Below, one piece after another: positions 1 through 10,200 of a stretch of 64,000 nucleotides of DNA. The translations under genes and the position numbers were made by a program. The notes below the pieces were generated by a model, which made no database searches, was not told the origin of the DNA, and worked only from the letters and a program-made list of their open reading frames with translations. The stretch spans positions 118,561-182,560 of the forward strand of contig NZ_JAHCMU010000010.1 in the NCBI RefSeq assembly GCF_018449435.1, read 5' to 3'. This DNA comes from Flagellimonas sp. 389. Lineage in GTDB: Bacteria; Bacteroidota; Bacteroidia; Flavobacteriales; Flavobacteriaceae. Positions within the stretch are counted from its first letter, which is position 1. Every line of letters starts with the position of its first letter.

Positions 1-1
1 T

Positions 2-1024
2 TTAAACACCCAATTGGAATCGAGCAAAAGAGAAGCTAGGGAAGTTGCAAGTTTGATAGGGTTTCAATTGGCCAGTGGCATACCAAAAGATTCGGTAATC
101 GATAATGTCCAAAGAAGTATTGAAAACACGAATATTGAAAATGGTTTCATCTGTATGTTCGATTGGTCTGGAAAGGAAATCTGCCACCCAGATATTACCA
201 AAGTTGGGCAACAGATCAATCCAAATCAATCTTCTGTAACCTCGGTAGATGGTGAAATGACCTCAGAGGATTTTTATGAATTATTGACCGACAAAAGAAG
301 CTTTGGAGGGGTACGGGACTTTAAAGAAGAAGACCGAGATTCTGAAATCATCTATTTATATCCAGTAAAAAACTCGGATTGGATAATCGCTGCCCATGCC
401 AACGTCAAAAAGATTTCTACACAGATTGATGATATCAGAAACAAGTTCTACACCATTTTTATTATTATGGGAGCCGCATTGATTCTTTGTTCGGTAATCA
501 TGGTGAGGATTATAGGAAGTGCCTACGAGAAAAAGCTGGAAGCCAAAAACCAAAAGTTGGAAGATCAAAACCAAAGATTGGGAGACGAAGTGGTCAACTT
601 GGCCAAACTCAACAAAGACTTGGACAACTACCAGCAAAAGGTCATGGACACCAAACTTAATGTACCTAAAACCGACTCCGAAAAGAACAAGAAAAGAATA
701 CTCACCTACGTAAGAAATGAACTTAGACCCATTTCCACGGAGGATATTGCCTACATCTATACTGAAAGTACGATTACCTACGTAGTCTGTTTTGATGGAA
801 GTCGTTCCACGACAAATGTTAGTTTGGATGAGTTGTTTTCAAACATGGACGAAAGCCATTTTTATCGAGCCAACCGTCAATTTATAGTTGCTATTTCGGC
901 AATCAATAAAATCATTAAGTATGGCAATAATCAGTTAAAGATTTTGGTCGACCCTAATTCTGAAGTTGATATTATTATTAGTAAGAACAAAGCTGCCGAG
1001 TTTAAACAATGGCTTAATTCTTAA
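2..1024 (+). CDS. LytTR-family sensor/regulator with extracellular cache-like domain (5' truncated)
   Basis: The frame is open to the left edge, so the true start lies outside the window; the first possible start inside is a TTG at 14, which would split the sensor domain. From that TTG, residues 1-140 look like a periplasmic cache-type ligand-binding domain. A membrane segment follows at about 146-167, then a charged coiled coil to about 215, and a LytTR DNA-binding domain from about 228 to the end. Membrane-bound LytTR proteins of this layout are common in Bacteroidota and act as one-component regulators that sense an extracellular signal and bind DNA directly. The ligand and targets cannot be read from the sequence. 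A hairpin follows the stop codon. Confidence 0.85.
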   Translation, partial: LNTQLESSKREAREVASLIGFQLASGIPKDSVIDNVQRSIENTNIENGFICMFDWSGKEICHPDITKVGQQINPNQSSVTSVDGEMTSEDFYELLTDKRSFGGVRDFKEEDRDSEIIYLYPVKNSDWIIAAHANVKKISTQIDDIRNKFYTIFIIMGAALILCSVIMVRIIGSAYEKKLEAKNQKLEDQNQRLGDEVVNLAKLNKDLDNYQQKVMDTKLNVPKTDSEKNKKRILTYVRNELRPISTEDIAYIYTESTITYVVCFDGSRSTTNVSLDELFSNMDESHFYRANRQFIVAISAINKIIKYGNNQLKILVDPNSEVDIIISKNKAAEFKQWLNS

Positions 1025-1046
1025 AAAGAAGAGGTTCCATAAGAAA

Positions 1047-1075
1047 GCCCTCAAAACAACTTCTATCTTGAGGGC
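1047..1075 (+). terminator. Hairpin after the LytTR gene
   Basis: The arms GCCCTCAA (1047-1054) and TTGAGGGC (1068-1075) pair perfectly around a 13-nt loop, 23 bases after the LytTR stop. There is no clean T-run after it, so it is a weak terminator or an mRNA 3' stabiliser. Confidence 0.45.
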
Positions 1076-1551
1076 ACTTCCTAACTAAAATAAACACTAA
1101 ACTATACGTTTCGGGTACTACTAACCTCCCTTTTTTCTGAATTTGTTAATTCACTTTCTACAACAATTCGTTCTATTTAAAAATTCCTAAACGTACCGTC
1201 AATAGTATTATGAAAACTACTGTTGAAAGAATAAAACAGGTAAAGGGGAAGAAGAAATAAATCAGTTTGTTCGTAGCTTCTCTTTTCATTTGGTTCTGTT
1301 GATTTAATTGATGAAACAAAGAAATGCTGATGAAGAAAAATATACCACAAAACTTCGGTGAGGGGGAAAATCGACACTTAAAAGGGAAAAAGGGGAGGTA
1401 AAAAAACAATACATTTACCCAACGGAACAGCAACTATCACCCAAATTGGTTTAGGGTATATGCTAGTCATACAATTGCCATACTTTAGGCTGCTAATTTT
1501 TGAAAAGTGCAATCAGATGCTTGGGTAGGTAAAGTATATAGTCTTTTAACT
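1076..1551. other. Gene-free interval
   Basis: I see no convincing gene here. A minus-strand open frame at 1173-1433 would encode a low-complexity, Phe-rich peptide and is probably chance. An 8-bp inverted repeat (GGTAAAGT at 1528-1535, ACTTTACC at 1549-1556) overlaps the stop of the aldo/keto reductase relic and may be its transcript end. Confidence 0.5.
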
Positions 1552-2538
1552 TTACCACCGATGATGCACCGATGGGCGAATCATCTCATTATAAACATCT
1601 TCAACTGCCAGCATTTCTTCTTTTGAAAGATTACGAAGTTTCAACGCTTCTAAATTGGAATACAATTGCTCGTTTTTTGATACACCTGGTATTACACAGC
1701 TCACTTCTTCGAACATCAATATCCACTTTATGGCCAAATGCACCAACTCAAAATCTTTTGGAAATATCGATTTTAACCGTTCAACCGCTTCAAGACCCAG
1801 ATTGTAATCTATTCCCGAGAACGTTTCACCTTGATCAAAAGCTTCACCTTTGCGGTTGAATTGGCGATGGTCATCATTCGAAAATGTGGATTTTGAATGG
1901 AATTTGCCAGTTAACAATCCACTTGCCAATGGTACGCGGGCAATAATTCCCACATTTCTTTTTTTCGCTTGCTCAAAAAGCAGGTCAGCAGGCCGATGCC
2001 TGAACATATTAAAAATAATTTGGACTGTACTCACATTAGGATATTCTATTGCCTTTAAGGCCTCTTCAACTTTCTCGACGCTCACTCCAAGATTGGATAC
2101 TTTTCCCTCTTTTTTGAGTTTTTCAAATTCTTCAAAAATTTCCTGCCGATAATATACCTCCGTAGGCGGACAGTGCAATTGAATGAGGTCTATATAGTCC
2201 AAACCTGTGTTCTTTAAACTTTGCTCTACATATTCCCTAAGCACTTTTGGTTGATACCCTTCACTAACATGGGGGTTTATAAACCTACCACATTTAGTAG
2301 CTATATACACTTTTTCTTTTCGGGAACGAATGAGTTTGCCTACAGCGTGTTAACTTTTCCCATTTTCATAAACATCTGCCGTGTCAATAAAGTTTATTCC
2401 CTTATCTATAGCCTCATTAAGAATACGTTCGGCATTTTTATCATCAAACCCACTCCCCCATTTTCCTCCAACTTGCCATGTTCCCAGACTTATTTCAGAG
2501 ACTTTTAGCTCTGTCTTTCCCAGTGTTCTATAATTCAT
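1552..2538 (-). pseudogene. Aldo/keto reductase interrupted by one in-frame TAA
   Basis: Reading from 2538 the protein begins MNYRTLGKTELKVSEI and contains the NADPH-dependent reductase motif FIDTADVY. It then meets a TAA at 2352-2350, directly after NGKS. The same frame continues without a shift through HAVGKLIRSRKEKVYIATKC and on to a normal C-terminus at 1552. The total is about 328 codons, the usual length for this family, whose members reduce carbonyl compounds with NADPH in a TIM-barrel fold. The family normally has an acidic residue where the stop lies, so one GAA to TAA change explains it. Either the gene is recently inactivated or the base is a sequence error; a truncated protein of 62 residues would be inactive. 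Confidence 0.85.
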
Positions 2539-2728
2539 CTTATACGATTAAATCAAACAGTTTGCTTCTTATTGCTTTGTTGAAAAACAAATAGTGATAC
2601 AATTGCATGGTGGAACACCATACATATCTATTAAAAAATTCTAAAGATACTACTAGATGTAAAATCGAGGAAATAGAATACAACAAAGTAGTAATCAAAA
2701 TCCTATCTAAAAAGCAACACATAAAACC

Positions 2729-2736
2729 TATATTTG
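2729..2736 (+). promoter_or_regulatory. Bacteroidota -7 element before the acetyltransferase gene
   Basis: TATATTTG matches TAnnTTTG exactly and ends 21 bases before the ATG at 2758. It overlaps an upstream TTG (2734), which argues against that TTG as a start. No good -33 TTTG is visible. Confidence 0.45.
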
Positions 2737-2757
2737 GGTATCGAAAAACTTGTTGAC

Positions 2758-3357
2758 ATGAATTCATGGTTACAATCCATTGAACTAGAAGGTAACTTGG
2801 TAAAACTTTTGCCGATGCTACCTTCCCATAAATCAGGATTAGTTAAGGCGGCAGAAGATGGTAATCTTTGGGAATTGTGGTATACCTCTGTTCCATCCAA
2901 AGAAACTGTGGATACCTATATCGATTTTGCCCTAAATGCGGAGGAGGCAGGTTTAGCACTTCCCTTTGTAATTATTGATAAAAAAACAAATACGATAGTA
3001 GGTTCTACCCGTTTTTGTAGTGCCGATGCACCAAACCGAAGGGTGGAAATAGGCTATACTTGGTATGCGCAACATGTGCAACGCACGGGAATCAATACCG
3101 AATGCAAGTACTTGATGTTAAGCCATGCCTTTGAAAAACTAGATGCCATTGCCGTTGAGTTCAAAACCAATTTCTTTAACTTCCCTTCACGGAATGCTAT
3201 TTTGCGATTGGGGGCAAGACAAGATGGAATCATTAGAAACCATCGTATTGATAAACAAGGAAACATTAGGGATACGGTCATTTTTTCTATATTGAACAGT
3301 GAATGGCCCGCGGTGAAAACTTCCTTGGAATTTAAAATGAGGAAGACCTACTCTTAA
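2758..3357 (+). CDS. GNAT family N-acetyltransferase (RimJ/RimL type)
   Basis: The 199-residue protein has the fold-defining segments of RimJ/RimL-like acetyltransferases: a central IVGSTRF beta strand, an RRVEIGYTWY strand, and a late FKTNFFN...SRNAILRLGA segment where family members contact acetyl-CoA and pack the last helix. Such enzymes transfer an acetyl group from acetyl-CoA to an amino group of a protein N-terminus or small molecule. The substrate cannot be predicted. I chose the ATG at 2758 because an in-frame TTG 24 bases earlier lies inside a probable promoter box. The next gene begins 10 bases after its stop, so the two are probably cotranscribed. Confidence 0.85.
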   Translation: MNSWLQSIELEGNLVKLLPMLPSHKSGLVKAAEDGNLWELWYTSVPSKETVDTYIDFALNAEEAGLALPFVIIDKKTNTIVGSTRFCSADAPNRRVEIGYTWYAQHVQRTGINTECKYLMLSHAFEKLDAIAVEFKTNFFNFPSRNAILRLGARQDGIIRNHRIDKQGNIRDTVIFSILNSEWPAVKTSLEFKMRKTYS

Positions 3358-3367
3358 AAACAAAAAA

Positions 3368-3763
3368 ATGACAGACCGAGAATTTGAAAATCAATTTGAA
3401 CGTGCAGAATTACCTCCTGACCTCTTCACCCACGAAGCCCATTTACGATTGGCATGGATTCATGTGACCCAATACGGAATCGACACGGCGGTCAAAAATG
3501 TCACACAACAAATAAAACGATATACCCAAAAACTCAATGCGGTTGATAAATACAACCACACTTTAACCATTGCCGCTATTCGGGCAGTTTATCATTTTGT
3601 CCTTAAATCAAAATCAAATTCCTTTTCAGACTTTATAAAAGAATTTCCCAGATTAAGATTCAACTTCAAAGAACTCATGGCTTGTCATTACGGGTTTGAT
3701 ATTTACAAATCCCCATTGGCAAAACGCAAGTATTTACAACCAGATCTTTTACCGTTCGATTGA
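3368..3763 (+). CDS. Conserved hypothetical protein, 131 aa
   Basis: No signal peptide or membrane segment is visible. The sequence is rich in His and aromatic residues, with FTHEAHLRLAWIHVTQYG near residue 20 and NHTLTIAAIRAVYHFV near residue 65, a helical pattern I associate with an uncharacterised Bacteroidota family without known function. It starts 10 bases after the GNAT gene and runs in the same direction. Its 3' end overlaps the convergent glycerate kinase gene by 15 bases. Confidence 0.7.
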   Translation: MTDREFENQFERAELPPDLFTHEAHLRLAWIHVTQYGIDTAVKNVTQQIKRYTQKLNAVDKYNHTLTIAAIRAVYHFVLKSKSNSFSDFIKEFPRLRFNFKELMACHYGFDIYKSPLAKRKYLQPDLLPFD

Positions 3764-4888
3764 AGTATTTAGGAGCTTGGCGAAATTATAGCCGGCAAGT
3801 TCCAAATTTTTAAAGCTATTCTGTTTCGCCTCATCAAGCGAACCCACTTGATTCAATATGGAAGTAACATACTGCAGTCCAGCTACTTCGAGTTCGTCTA
3901 TGGATAGGGTAACCGACCCACATAACGCCGCTACGGGAATTTTTCTTTCCTTGACAACTTGAAGTACCCCAGCAATGGTTTTTCCTGAAAGTGTTTGACC
4001 ATCCAATTGGCCTTCCCCTGTGATAACCCAATCGGCATTTTTCAAAGCTTCATCAAAAGCGGCCATTTCCATAATTAAATTAATACCCGAAGTCAAAGAA
4101 GCATTCAAAAAAACCATTGCTCCAGCACCCATACCACCGGCAGCACCAGCCCCTGGAACATTTTGTATAGCAACACCAAACTTTTTATCGATTACTTCAG
4201 CAAAATTCCGAAGCCCTTCATCTAATTTTTTAACCTCTTCCGGAGATGCCCCTTTTTGGGGAGCATATACGTAAGCTGCCCCGTCTTTTCCATAAAATGG
4301 ATTCTTAACATCACATGCTACCTTCACCTTAAGGTTTTGGAGTTGTGGCAGCACCTTATCCGTTTTAATATCCACTACCTCATGCAGATTTTGGCCAATG
4401 GGTTCCAGAACTTCCCCGTTTTCATCCAAAAAAGAATACCCTAAAGCAGAGGCCATTCCCATACCGCCATCGTTGGTGGCACTACCTCCAATACCTAAAA
4501 TGATTTCCCTTGCACCTTGTTTCAAAGCATGGGCAATCAACTGACCTGTACCAAGCGAAGTGGTTTTCATACAGTTCAATTCATCTTTGGAAAGTAATTT
4601 GTAACCTGAGGCTTCGGACATTTCGATAAAGGCAACTCTCTTTTCTTTTGAAAAAAGATATCCCGAAGCAATATTTCTAAAGAGTGGGTTCTTTACGGTA
4701 GTTTTTACTTCAGTAGCATTCAAGTAGTGCCTTATCACTTCAATGGTACCATCGCCCCCATCCGCCAAAGGCCTTTTTATGATTTCTGCGTCTTTAAAGA
4801 CCCTAAGAATTCCCATTTCCACAGCCTCACAGAATTGTTGTCCACTTAAGGAACCTTTATATTTATCTGGAGCTAAAACAAATTTCAT
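3749..4888 (-). CDS. glxK: Glycerate kinase
   Basis: At 379 residues this matches the GarK/GlxK family, which phosphorylates D-glycerate with ATP and feeds it into glycolysis. Diagnostic segments are the N-terminal APDKYKGSLS, the RPLADGGDGT motif near residue 40, the glycine-rich LGIGGSATNDGGMGMA near residue 132, GAGAAGGMGAG near 245 and the late TGEGQLDGQTLSGKT. All are intact. It is transcribed alone on the minus strand and overlaps the tail of the 3368-3763 gene. No glyoxylate-pathway partner is adjacent, so the source of glycerate is open. The symbol is given by family only. Confidence 0.92.
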   Translation of the reverse strand: MKFVLAPDKYKGSLSGQQFCEAVEMGILRVFKDAEIIKRPLADGGDGTIEVIRHYLNATEVKTTVKNPLFRNIASGYLFSKEKRVAFIEMSEASGYKLLSKDELNCMKTTSLGTGQLIAHALKQGAREIILGIGGSATNDGGMGMASALGYSFLDENGEVLEPIGQNLHEVVDIKTDKVLPQLQNLKVKVACDVKNPFYGKDGAAYVYAPQKGASPEEVKKLDEGLRNFAEVIDKKFGVAIQNVPGAGAAGGMGAGAMVFLNASLTSGINLIMEMAAFDEALKNADWVITGEGQLDGQTLSGKTIAGVLQVVKERKIPVAALCGSVTLSIDELEVAGLQYVTSILNQVGSLDEAKQNSFKNLELAGYNFAKLLNTSIER

Positions 4889-5041
4889 GTATTGTACATT
4901 ATTGGACAGAATTAGTTTACACTAAAAATAATGAAAGAATAGGACTCTTTCCTTTACTATTTTTAGCCTTATAGTTTTATCAAAGTGGTAAAGGTTTTGC
5001 CCCTCAAAAAAAGTATTTACCTTTAACTAAAATTTCAATCC

Positions 5042-5743
5042 ATGAAACATGCCCTGATTCCCATACTCTGCTTATTATTTACTACAGCCCTGTTAAGCCA
5101 AACCAAAAATTTCTTGGACGTTCCCTATCTAGAAACCTCCGCAAGGGTCGACACTTTGGTGACCCCAGATAAAATTTACTTGAACATCACTATTCAAGAA
5201 AAAGATTCCAAAGGGCGAAAATCAGTTGAAGAGCAAGAGAATCAAATGGCCACTAGACTTAAAGCCTTGGACATTAATTTGGATAAGCAGTTGGTCATTA
5301 AAGATCTTAGCAGCAACTTCAAAAAGTACTTTCTAAGACAAAAAGAAGTACTTAAAAGTAAACAGTACTCACTTCTCGTCTATTCCGGAAAAAAAGCCGG
5401 TGAAGTTATGGTCGCTTTGGAAAAACTGGATATTTCCAATACATATCTGGAAAAAACCGAATATTCAAAGATGGATGCTCTGGAACTGGAGTTAAAATCC
5501 AAAGCAGTTAAAAAAGCCAAGAAAAAGGCAAAAGCGCTAACTTCTCCTTTAGGACAGACCGTAGGAGCTGCAATACATATTTTGGATGTATCTACACCGT
5601 ATTATCCAAGATACAACCAAGCTCCACGTATGGAAATGAAGACCATGGCCAAGGATGTTGCTGAGGCAGAACCTTTGGATATTGATTTTGAAAAAATAAA
5701 GGTAGAGACTTCGGTGAACGTGAAGTTCAAGATTTCGGAATAA
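5042..5743 (+). CDS. SIMPL (DUF541) domain exported protein
   Basis: A signal peptide (about residues 1-20, ending LLSQ) precedes a SIMPL/DUF541 domain: VTPDKIYLNITIQEKDSKGR near residue 42, a YSLLVYSGKKAGEVMVALEKL strand-helix unit, and the conserved lysine-rich helix VKKAKKKAKAL before LGQTVG. Proteins of this family are periplasmic or outer-membrane and oligomerise; their role is unclear, often linked to envelope or oxidative stress. Its stop lies two bases from the stop of the convergent TetR gene. Confidence 0.85.
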   Translation: MKHALIPILCLLFTTALLSQTKNFLDVPYLETSARVDTLVTPDKIYLNITIQEKDSKGRKSVEEQENQMATRLKALDINLDKQLVIKDLSSNFKKYFLRQKEVLKSKQYSLLVYSGKKAGEVMVALEKLDISNTYLEKTEYSKMDALELELKSKAVKKAKKKAKALTSPLGQTVGAAIHILDVSTPYYPRYNQAPRMEMKTMAKDVAEAEPLDIDFEKIKVETSVNVKFKISE

Positions 5744-5745
5744 GG

Positions 5746-6327
5746 TCAATCAAGAATGGATAATCCTTCTTCGACCATACTTCTATACTTATCCGGGTCT
5801 GTTTCTATTTTTGCCAAGACCTGAAGGCCATTATAAAGTGTAAAAAGCATCAACCCTACACTTGCTGCATTTTTGGAAGATGGGATTTCTCCAGCATCGA
5901 TTCCTTTTTGGATGTAGTCTATGAAGAGTTTTTGAGAATTTTCAGTGTTGTCCATTAAAGCTTTGTGAATGGTTTCGTCACCGGGAATAAGCTCAGTGGC
6001 GGTATTTACCACAAAACAACCTTTTTTGCACTCATCTTGTACCGATTGCTGAATGGCTTTATCAAAAAGTACCTTTAACCCTTTTTTTACTGAATTTTCC
6101 TTTTCAAAAAGCGTTCTCACAATTGCTCCATTGGTAGTTCTATAGTGCTGGAAAGCCTGATTAAAAAGTTCTTCCTTACCACCGTACGTATCATAAAGGC
6201 TTGCCCTATTTATACTTAAACATGAAACCAAATCTTGTATGGAAGTGGCATGGAACCCTTTTTCCCAAAAGAGTTCCATGGCTTTTTGTAGCACTTCCTT
6301 TTCATCAAATTGTTTGGTACGTGGCAT
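5746..6327 (-). CDS. TetR family transcriptional regulator
   Basis: The 193-residue protein starts MPRTKQFDEKEVLQKAMELF; a TTG two codons earlier is a less likely start. An N-terminal TetR helix-turn-helix (TSIQDLVSCLSINRASLYD then YGGKEELF) is followed by an all-helical ligand domain with KKGCFVVNTATEL, the hallmark of the AcuR/YxaF-like branch. It lies 14 bases downstream of the SDR gene in the same direction, so the repressor and its likely target form one operon. The paired operators at 7131-7184 are the probable binding sites. In this branch the inducer is often a reactive small molecule, but the sequence does not reveal which. Confidence 0.9.
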   Translation of the reverse strand: MPRTKQFDEKEVLQKAMELFWEKGFHATSIQDLVSCLSINRASLYDTYGGKEELFNQAFQHYRTTNGAIVRTLFEKENSVKKGLKVLFDKAIQQSVQDECKKGCFVVNTATELIPGDETIHKALMDNTENSQKLFIDYIQKGIDAGEIPSSKNAASVGLMLFTLYNGLQVLAKIETDPDKYRSMVEEGLSILD

Positions 6328-6341
6328 ACACAAAAATAAGG

Positions 6342-7100
6342 CTATCCTGCCAATAATGGATTTACGTTGATACCCCCGTCAATATTGTACTCGGCACCAG
6401 TGATGAAAGAGGCTTCATCAGATGCTAAAAAGTTGACCAAATTGGCAATATCCTCAGGCTGTCCAAAGCGTTTTAAGGGAATTCTGTTTTGCATGGCCTC
6501 GGCAAAAACGTTCAATTGTTCTTCAGGCATGCCTGTTTTACCAAAAATTGGGGTGTATACCGGGCCAGGATTCACAGAATTGATACGTATTTTTCTTGGT
6601 GCCAACTCGGTTGCCGCCGTTCTTGTGTACGAGTTCATTGCTGCTTTACTTGCAGCGTAGATAGCAGTATTGGGCATACCGGTATAGGCGTTGACCGAAG
6701 AAAGATTGATTATGGCCCCACCATCTTTAATAATAGGTAGGAACTTTTCAACTGTGAATACCGCTCCCTTAAAGTTTATTCCCATCTGGTTATCGAACAT
6801 CTCTTCTGTAATTTGACCTACCGGGGCCGGAGCAAAAATACCAGCATTGACAAATAATATGTCTACTGCACCGTGATTATCTTTTACTTGGGCAACCAAA
6901 CTGTCCAAGGCATTGAGATCCTTAACATCCGCCACTACACCCTGTACACCAAGTTCGTTGGCCGCTGTGTTTACTTTTTCTTCTGAGCGCCCCGTGATAA
7001 TCACATTGGCCCCTTGCTCTTTAAATTTTTTCGCTGAAGCATAACCGATACCACTATTTCCACCGGTAACTACAGCTATTTTTCCTTCTAGATTTCCCAT
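6342..7100 (-). CDS. SDR family oxidoreductase
   Basis: At 252 residues this is a classical short-chain dehydrogenase/reductase. The cofactor motif TGGNSGIG is at residues 13-20, an NAG motif near residue 87, a catalytic Ser in INLSSVNAY, the YAASK active site near residue 150, and NPGPVYTP further on. Arg in ITGRSEEK after the second beta strand suggests NADP(H). It heads an operon with the TetR gene 14 bases downstream. The upstream region carries a Bacteroidota promoter bracketed by two matching operators, so expression is probably repressed by the TetR protein until an inducer, perhaps the enzyme's substrate, appears. Confidence 0.92.
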   Translation of the reverse strand: MGNLEGKIAVVTGGNSGIGYASAKKFKEQGANVIITGRSEEKVNTAANELGVQGVVADVKDLNALDSLVAQVKDNHGAVDILFVNAGIFAPAPVGQITEEMFDNQMGINFKGAVFTVEKFLPIIKDGGAIINLSSVNAYTGMPNTAIYAASKAAMNSYTRTAATELAPRKIRINSVNPGPVYTPIFGKTGMPEEQLNVFAEAMQNRIPLKRFGQPEDIANLVNFLASDEASFITGAEYNIDGGINVNPLLAG

Positions 7101-7130
7101 TTTGATTTTTATTTAAAGTTTTTAATTTTA

Positions 7131-7184
7131 TTTGGAACAATCATTCCAATACAAACATATGAATAACGGAATGATTGTTCCAAA
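7131..7184. promoter_or_regulatory. Paired TetR operators bracketing the SDR promoter
   Basis: TTTGGAACAATCATTCC (7131-7147) and its exact reverse complement (7168-7184) form a perfect 17-bp inverted repeat with a 20-base spacer. Each arm is itself a dyad of the form GGAA-N6-TTCC, the size expected for one TetR dimer. The minus-strand promoter of the SDR-tetR operon lies within: its -33 TTTG overlaps the right arm and its -7 box is in the spacer. Confidence 0.8.
7152..7184 (-). promoter_or_regulatory. Promoter of the SDR-tetR operon
   Basis: On the minus strand TTTG (7184-7181) and TATGTTTG (7159-7152) are separated by 21 bases, an exact match to the Bacteroidota consensus. Transcription would start about 45 bases before the SDR ATG and pass through the left operator arm. 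Confidence 0.75.
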
Positions 7185-7204
7185 TAAAAAACGAGGTTTA
7201 TCTT

Positions 7205-7239
7205 TTTGTTAACAATAAAGTTCCGTTTTCGTATCTTAC
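7205..7239 (+). promoter_or_regulatory. Candidate promoter of the VPS10-like gene
   Basis: TTTG (7205-7208) and TATCTTAC (7232-7239) are 23 bases apart; the -7 box has two mismatches to TAnnTTTG. The ATG follows 21 bases later. The right TetR operator is only about 20 bases upstream of the -33 box, so the TetR protein might influence this gene too. Confidence 0.35.
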
Positions 7240-7260
7240 CACTAGCTAAATCAAACCAAA

Positions 7261-10200
7261 ATGAAAGTACTCCGATTACTCCTAGTTGTTCTGTTGCTTA
7301 TCTCTTTTCAAAGTGAAGCGCAACGTAGAAAGAAGAAAGCAACAACGCCAAACATTGTTCTTAATGACTCTACTTATCATGGTTTAAAATGGCGTAATAT
7401 TGGTCCTTTTAGGGGAGGGCGAAGCGTTGCTTCCTCTGGTGTTATAGACCAACCCATGACCTATTATATGGGTTCTACAGGTGGAGGCATATGGAAAACT
7501 GTTGATGACGGTATCACTTGGAAAAATGTTTCAGATGGACAACTTAATACAGGAACCGTTGGGGCAATAGCAGTTTCAGAAAGCAATTCAAACATTATCG
7601 TTGTAGGCATGGGTGAACATGCTGCAAGAGGGGTAATGACATCCATGGGAGACGGGGTTTATAAATCTACCGATGCCGGAAAAACCTGGAAACACATTGG
7701 ATTGGATGAAACCCGACATATTTCCGATGTCATTATTCATCCAAAAAATCCCGATATCATTTTCGTTGCTGCTCAGGGAGCCCAATACGGGGCTTCAAAG
7801 GAAAGAGGTATTTACCGCTCCTTGGATGGAGGAACTACTTGGGAAAATGTACTTTTTGTGGATGAGAACACTGGAGCTTCTTCGTTATCCATGGATATGA
7901 AAAACCCTTTGATTCTCTACGCGGCTATGTGGCAGCACAGACGCTATCCGTGGACTATGGAATCTGGTGGAGCTTCTTCTGGAATCCATAAATCGACCGA
8001 TGGTGGCGCAACATGGAAAAAATTGGAAGAAGGGTTACCGGAAGAATTCGGAAAAGCAGGAATTTCAGTATCACGGGCAAATCCAGAGTTAGTTTTCGCC
8101 GTAATTGAGGCCGAAGGTAAAAAAGGTGGTGTTTACAGAAGTGATGATGCCGGAAAAAAATGGAAGCAAATCAATTCGGACCGAATAAACATAGCCCGAT
8201 CTTGGTACTACATGGAAATCTTTGCAGACCCGCAAAATGAAAATATCGTCTATGTATTGAATGCTCCAGTGACCAAATCTATAGACGGCGGTAAAACTTT
8301 CACGCCATTACCTACGCCACACGGAGACAACCATCATTTGTGGATCAACCCCAACGATAATTCCAAAATGATAAACTCCAATGACGGAGGTGCCAATATT
8401 TCCAATAATGGCGGCAAAAGTTGGAGCACACAGCAAAATCAACCCACATCGCAATTCTACAGAGTAATAACCGACAATCTTGTTCCTTACAATGTGTATG
8501 GAGGTCAGCAGGACAATTCGGCCATCGCTATTGCAAGCAGAACCAACGATAACGGAATAGATTGGAAGGATTGGTATTCCGTTGCGGGTTGCGAAAGTGC
8601 CTATTTGGCTTTTGACCCGGATAACCCCGAGGTTGTTTACGGAGGCTGTTATCAAGGTATCATTGAAAAGTGGATAAAAGCTTCAAGAGAAGGAAAAGCC
8701 ATTAAAGCATATCCCGAATTAGGGTTAGGAAAAGTACCTAAAGACTTTAAGTTTCGATACAACTGGAACGCACCTATCATCAGTTCGCCCCATGACAGGA
8801 ATACCATCTACCATGCAGGCAACGTTGTTTTTAAAACAACAGATGGAGGGCAAAGTTGGGATGTAGTAAGTCCGGATTTGACTAGAAACGAAATTGAAAA
8901 ACAAGGTCCGGGTGGCGGTCCTTATACCAATGAAGCCGCGGGAGGTGAAAACTATAATACCTTGATGTACTTGGTTGAATCGCCCCATGAACAAGGTGTA
9001 TTGTATGCCGGTAGCGATGATGGCCTTGTGCATATTACCAAAGATGGTGGCGCAAACTGGGAGAACGTTACTCCCCCGAGTCTACCAGAAGGTATCATTA
9101 ACAGTATCGAAATATCGCCACATGACCCAGCAACGGCCTACATGACCGTAATGCGCTATAAGTTTATGGATTTAAAACCCTATATCTTTAAAACGAATGA
9201 TTACGGGAAAACCTGGTCGAAAATCACAAACGGTTTTAAAGACAAGCATACCTTTGTTCGTGTTGTTCGTGAGGACAAAAAGAAAAAAGGTTTGTTGTAT
9301 GCGGGCACAGAAACAGGTCTTTATGTTTCTTTGGATGATGGCAAAAACTGGCAACAGTTTCAACTGAATCTCCCTATAGTTCCCATCAATGACTTAGTGA
9401 TTCAAGACAACGATTTGGTGGCTGCGACTGCTGGACGTTCTTTTTGGATTTTGGATGATTTAGGAGCAATTCAAAATAGTTTTGACACTTCGGAAAAATT
9501 GAAAATCTTCAAACCAAAAAATACGTATCTAATTTTTGGTGGAAGCTCGGAAAAACCAATTCCCGGATTGGGGCAAAACCCAAAACAAGGGGTCACTTTT
9601 GACTATTACTTGCCAAAAGAAGCGGATTCTTTGGACTTAAAATTTGAAGTGGTTCAAAATGGAAATGTAATCAGAACGTTGACAAACAAAAAACCTAAAG
9701 ATTTTAAATCTTGGCCTGGAGGACCACCAAAACCAGTTGTACTTCCTTCAAAAAAAGGATTTAACCGTTTTACTTGGGATTTTAGCAAAGACCCAGTTCC
9801 TGCTATAGATAAAGTGTTTGTTTTTGGAAATTACAACGGTGCCAGTGTCGCTCCAGGTGATTACACATTACGTTTGCTATTAGAAGGTGAGACTGTGGAA
9901 ACCATGGTTACAATTTTACCAAATCCAAAAATCAATGCTTCTGATGCTGATTATGCCGAACAACAAAAGGTTTTAAATCAAATCGAGAATGCCATTCGTT
10001 CCATGCATGAATCCGTCAATCAAATGCGTTCTGCAAAATCACAATTAAAAGCCTACGACAAGCTTCTAAAAGATAACGATGACGCAGACGAACTTGTGAA
10101 ACTTGGTGATTCCTTGATAAAAAGAATTGAAATATGGGAAGAAAAACTTATCCAACCCAAACAGAAAACTTTTCAGGATGTCATTAACTTTAACAATCAG

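Noticed and set aside
1173..1433. 86-residue minus-strand open frame
   Set aside because: Phe-rich, low-complexity composition with no domain, promoter or neighbour support.
2734..2757. TTG start giving a longer acetyltransferase
   Set aside because: The TTG lies within a probable -7 promoter box; the ATG at 2758 gives the normal family length.
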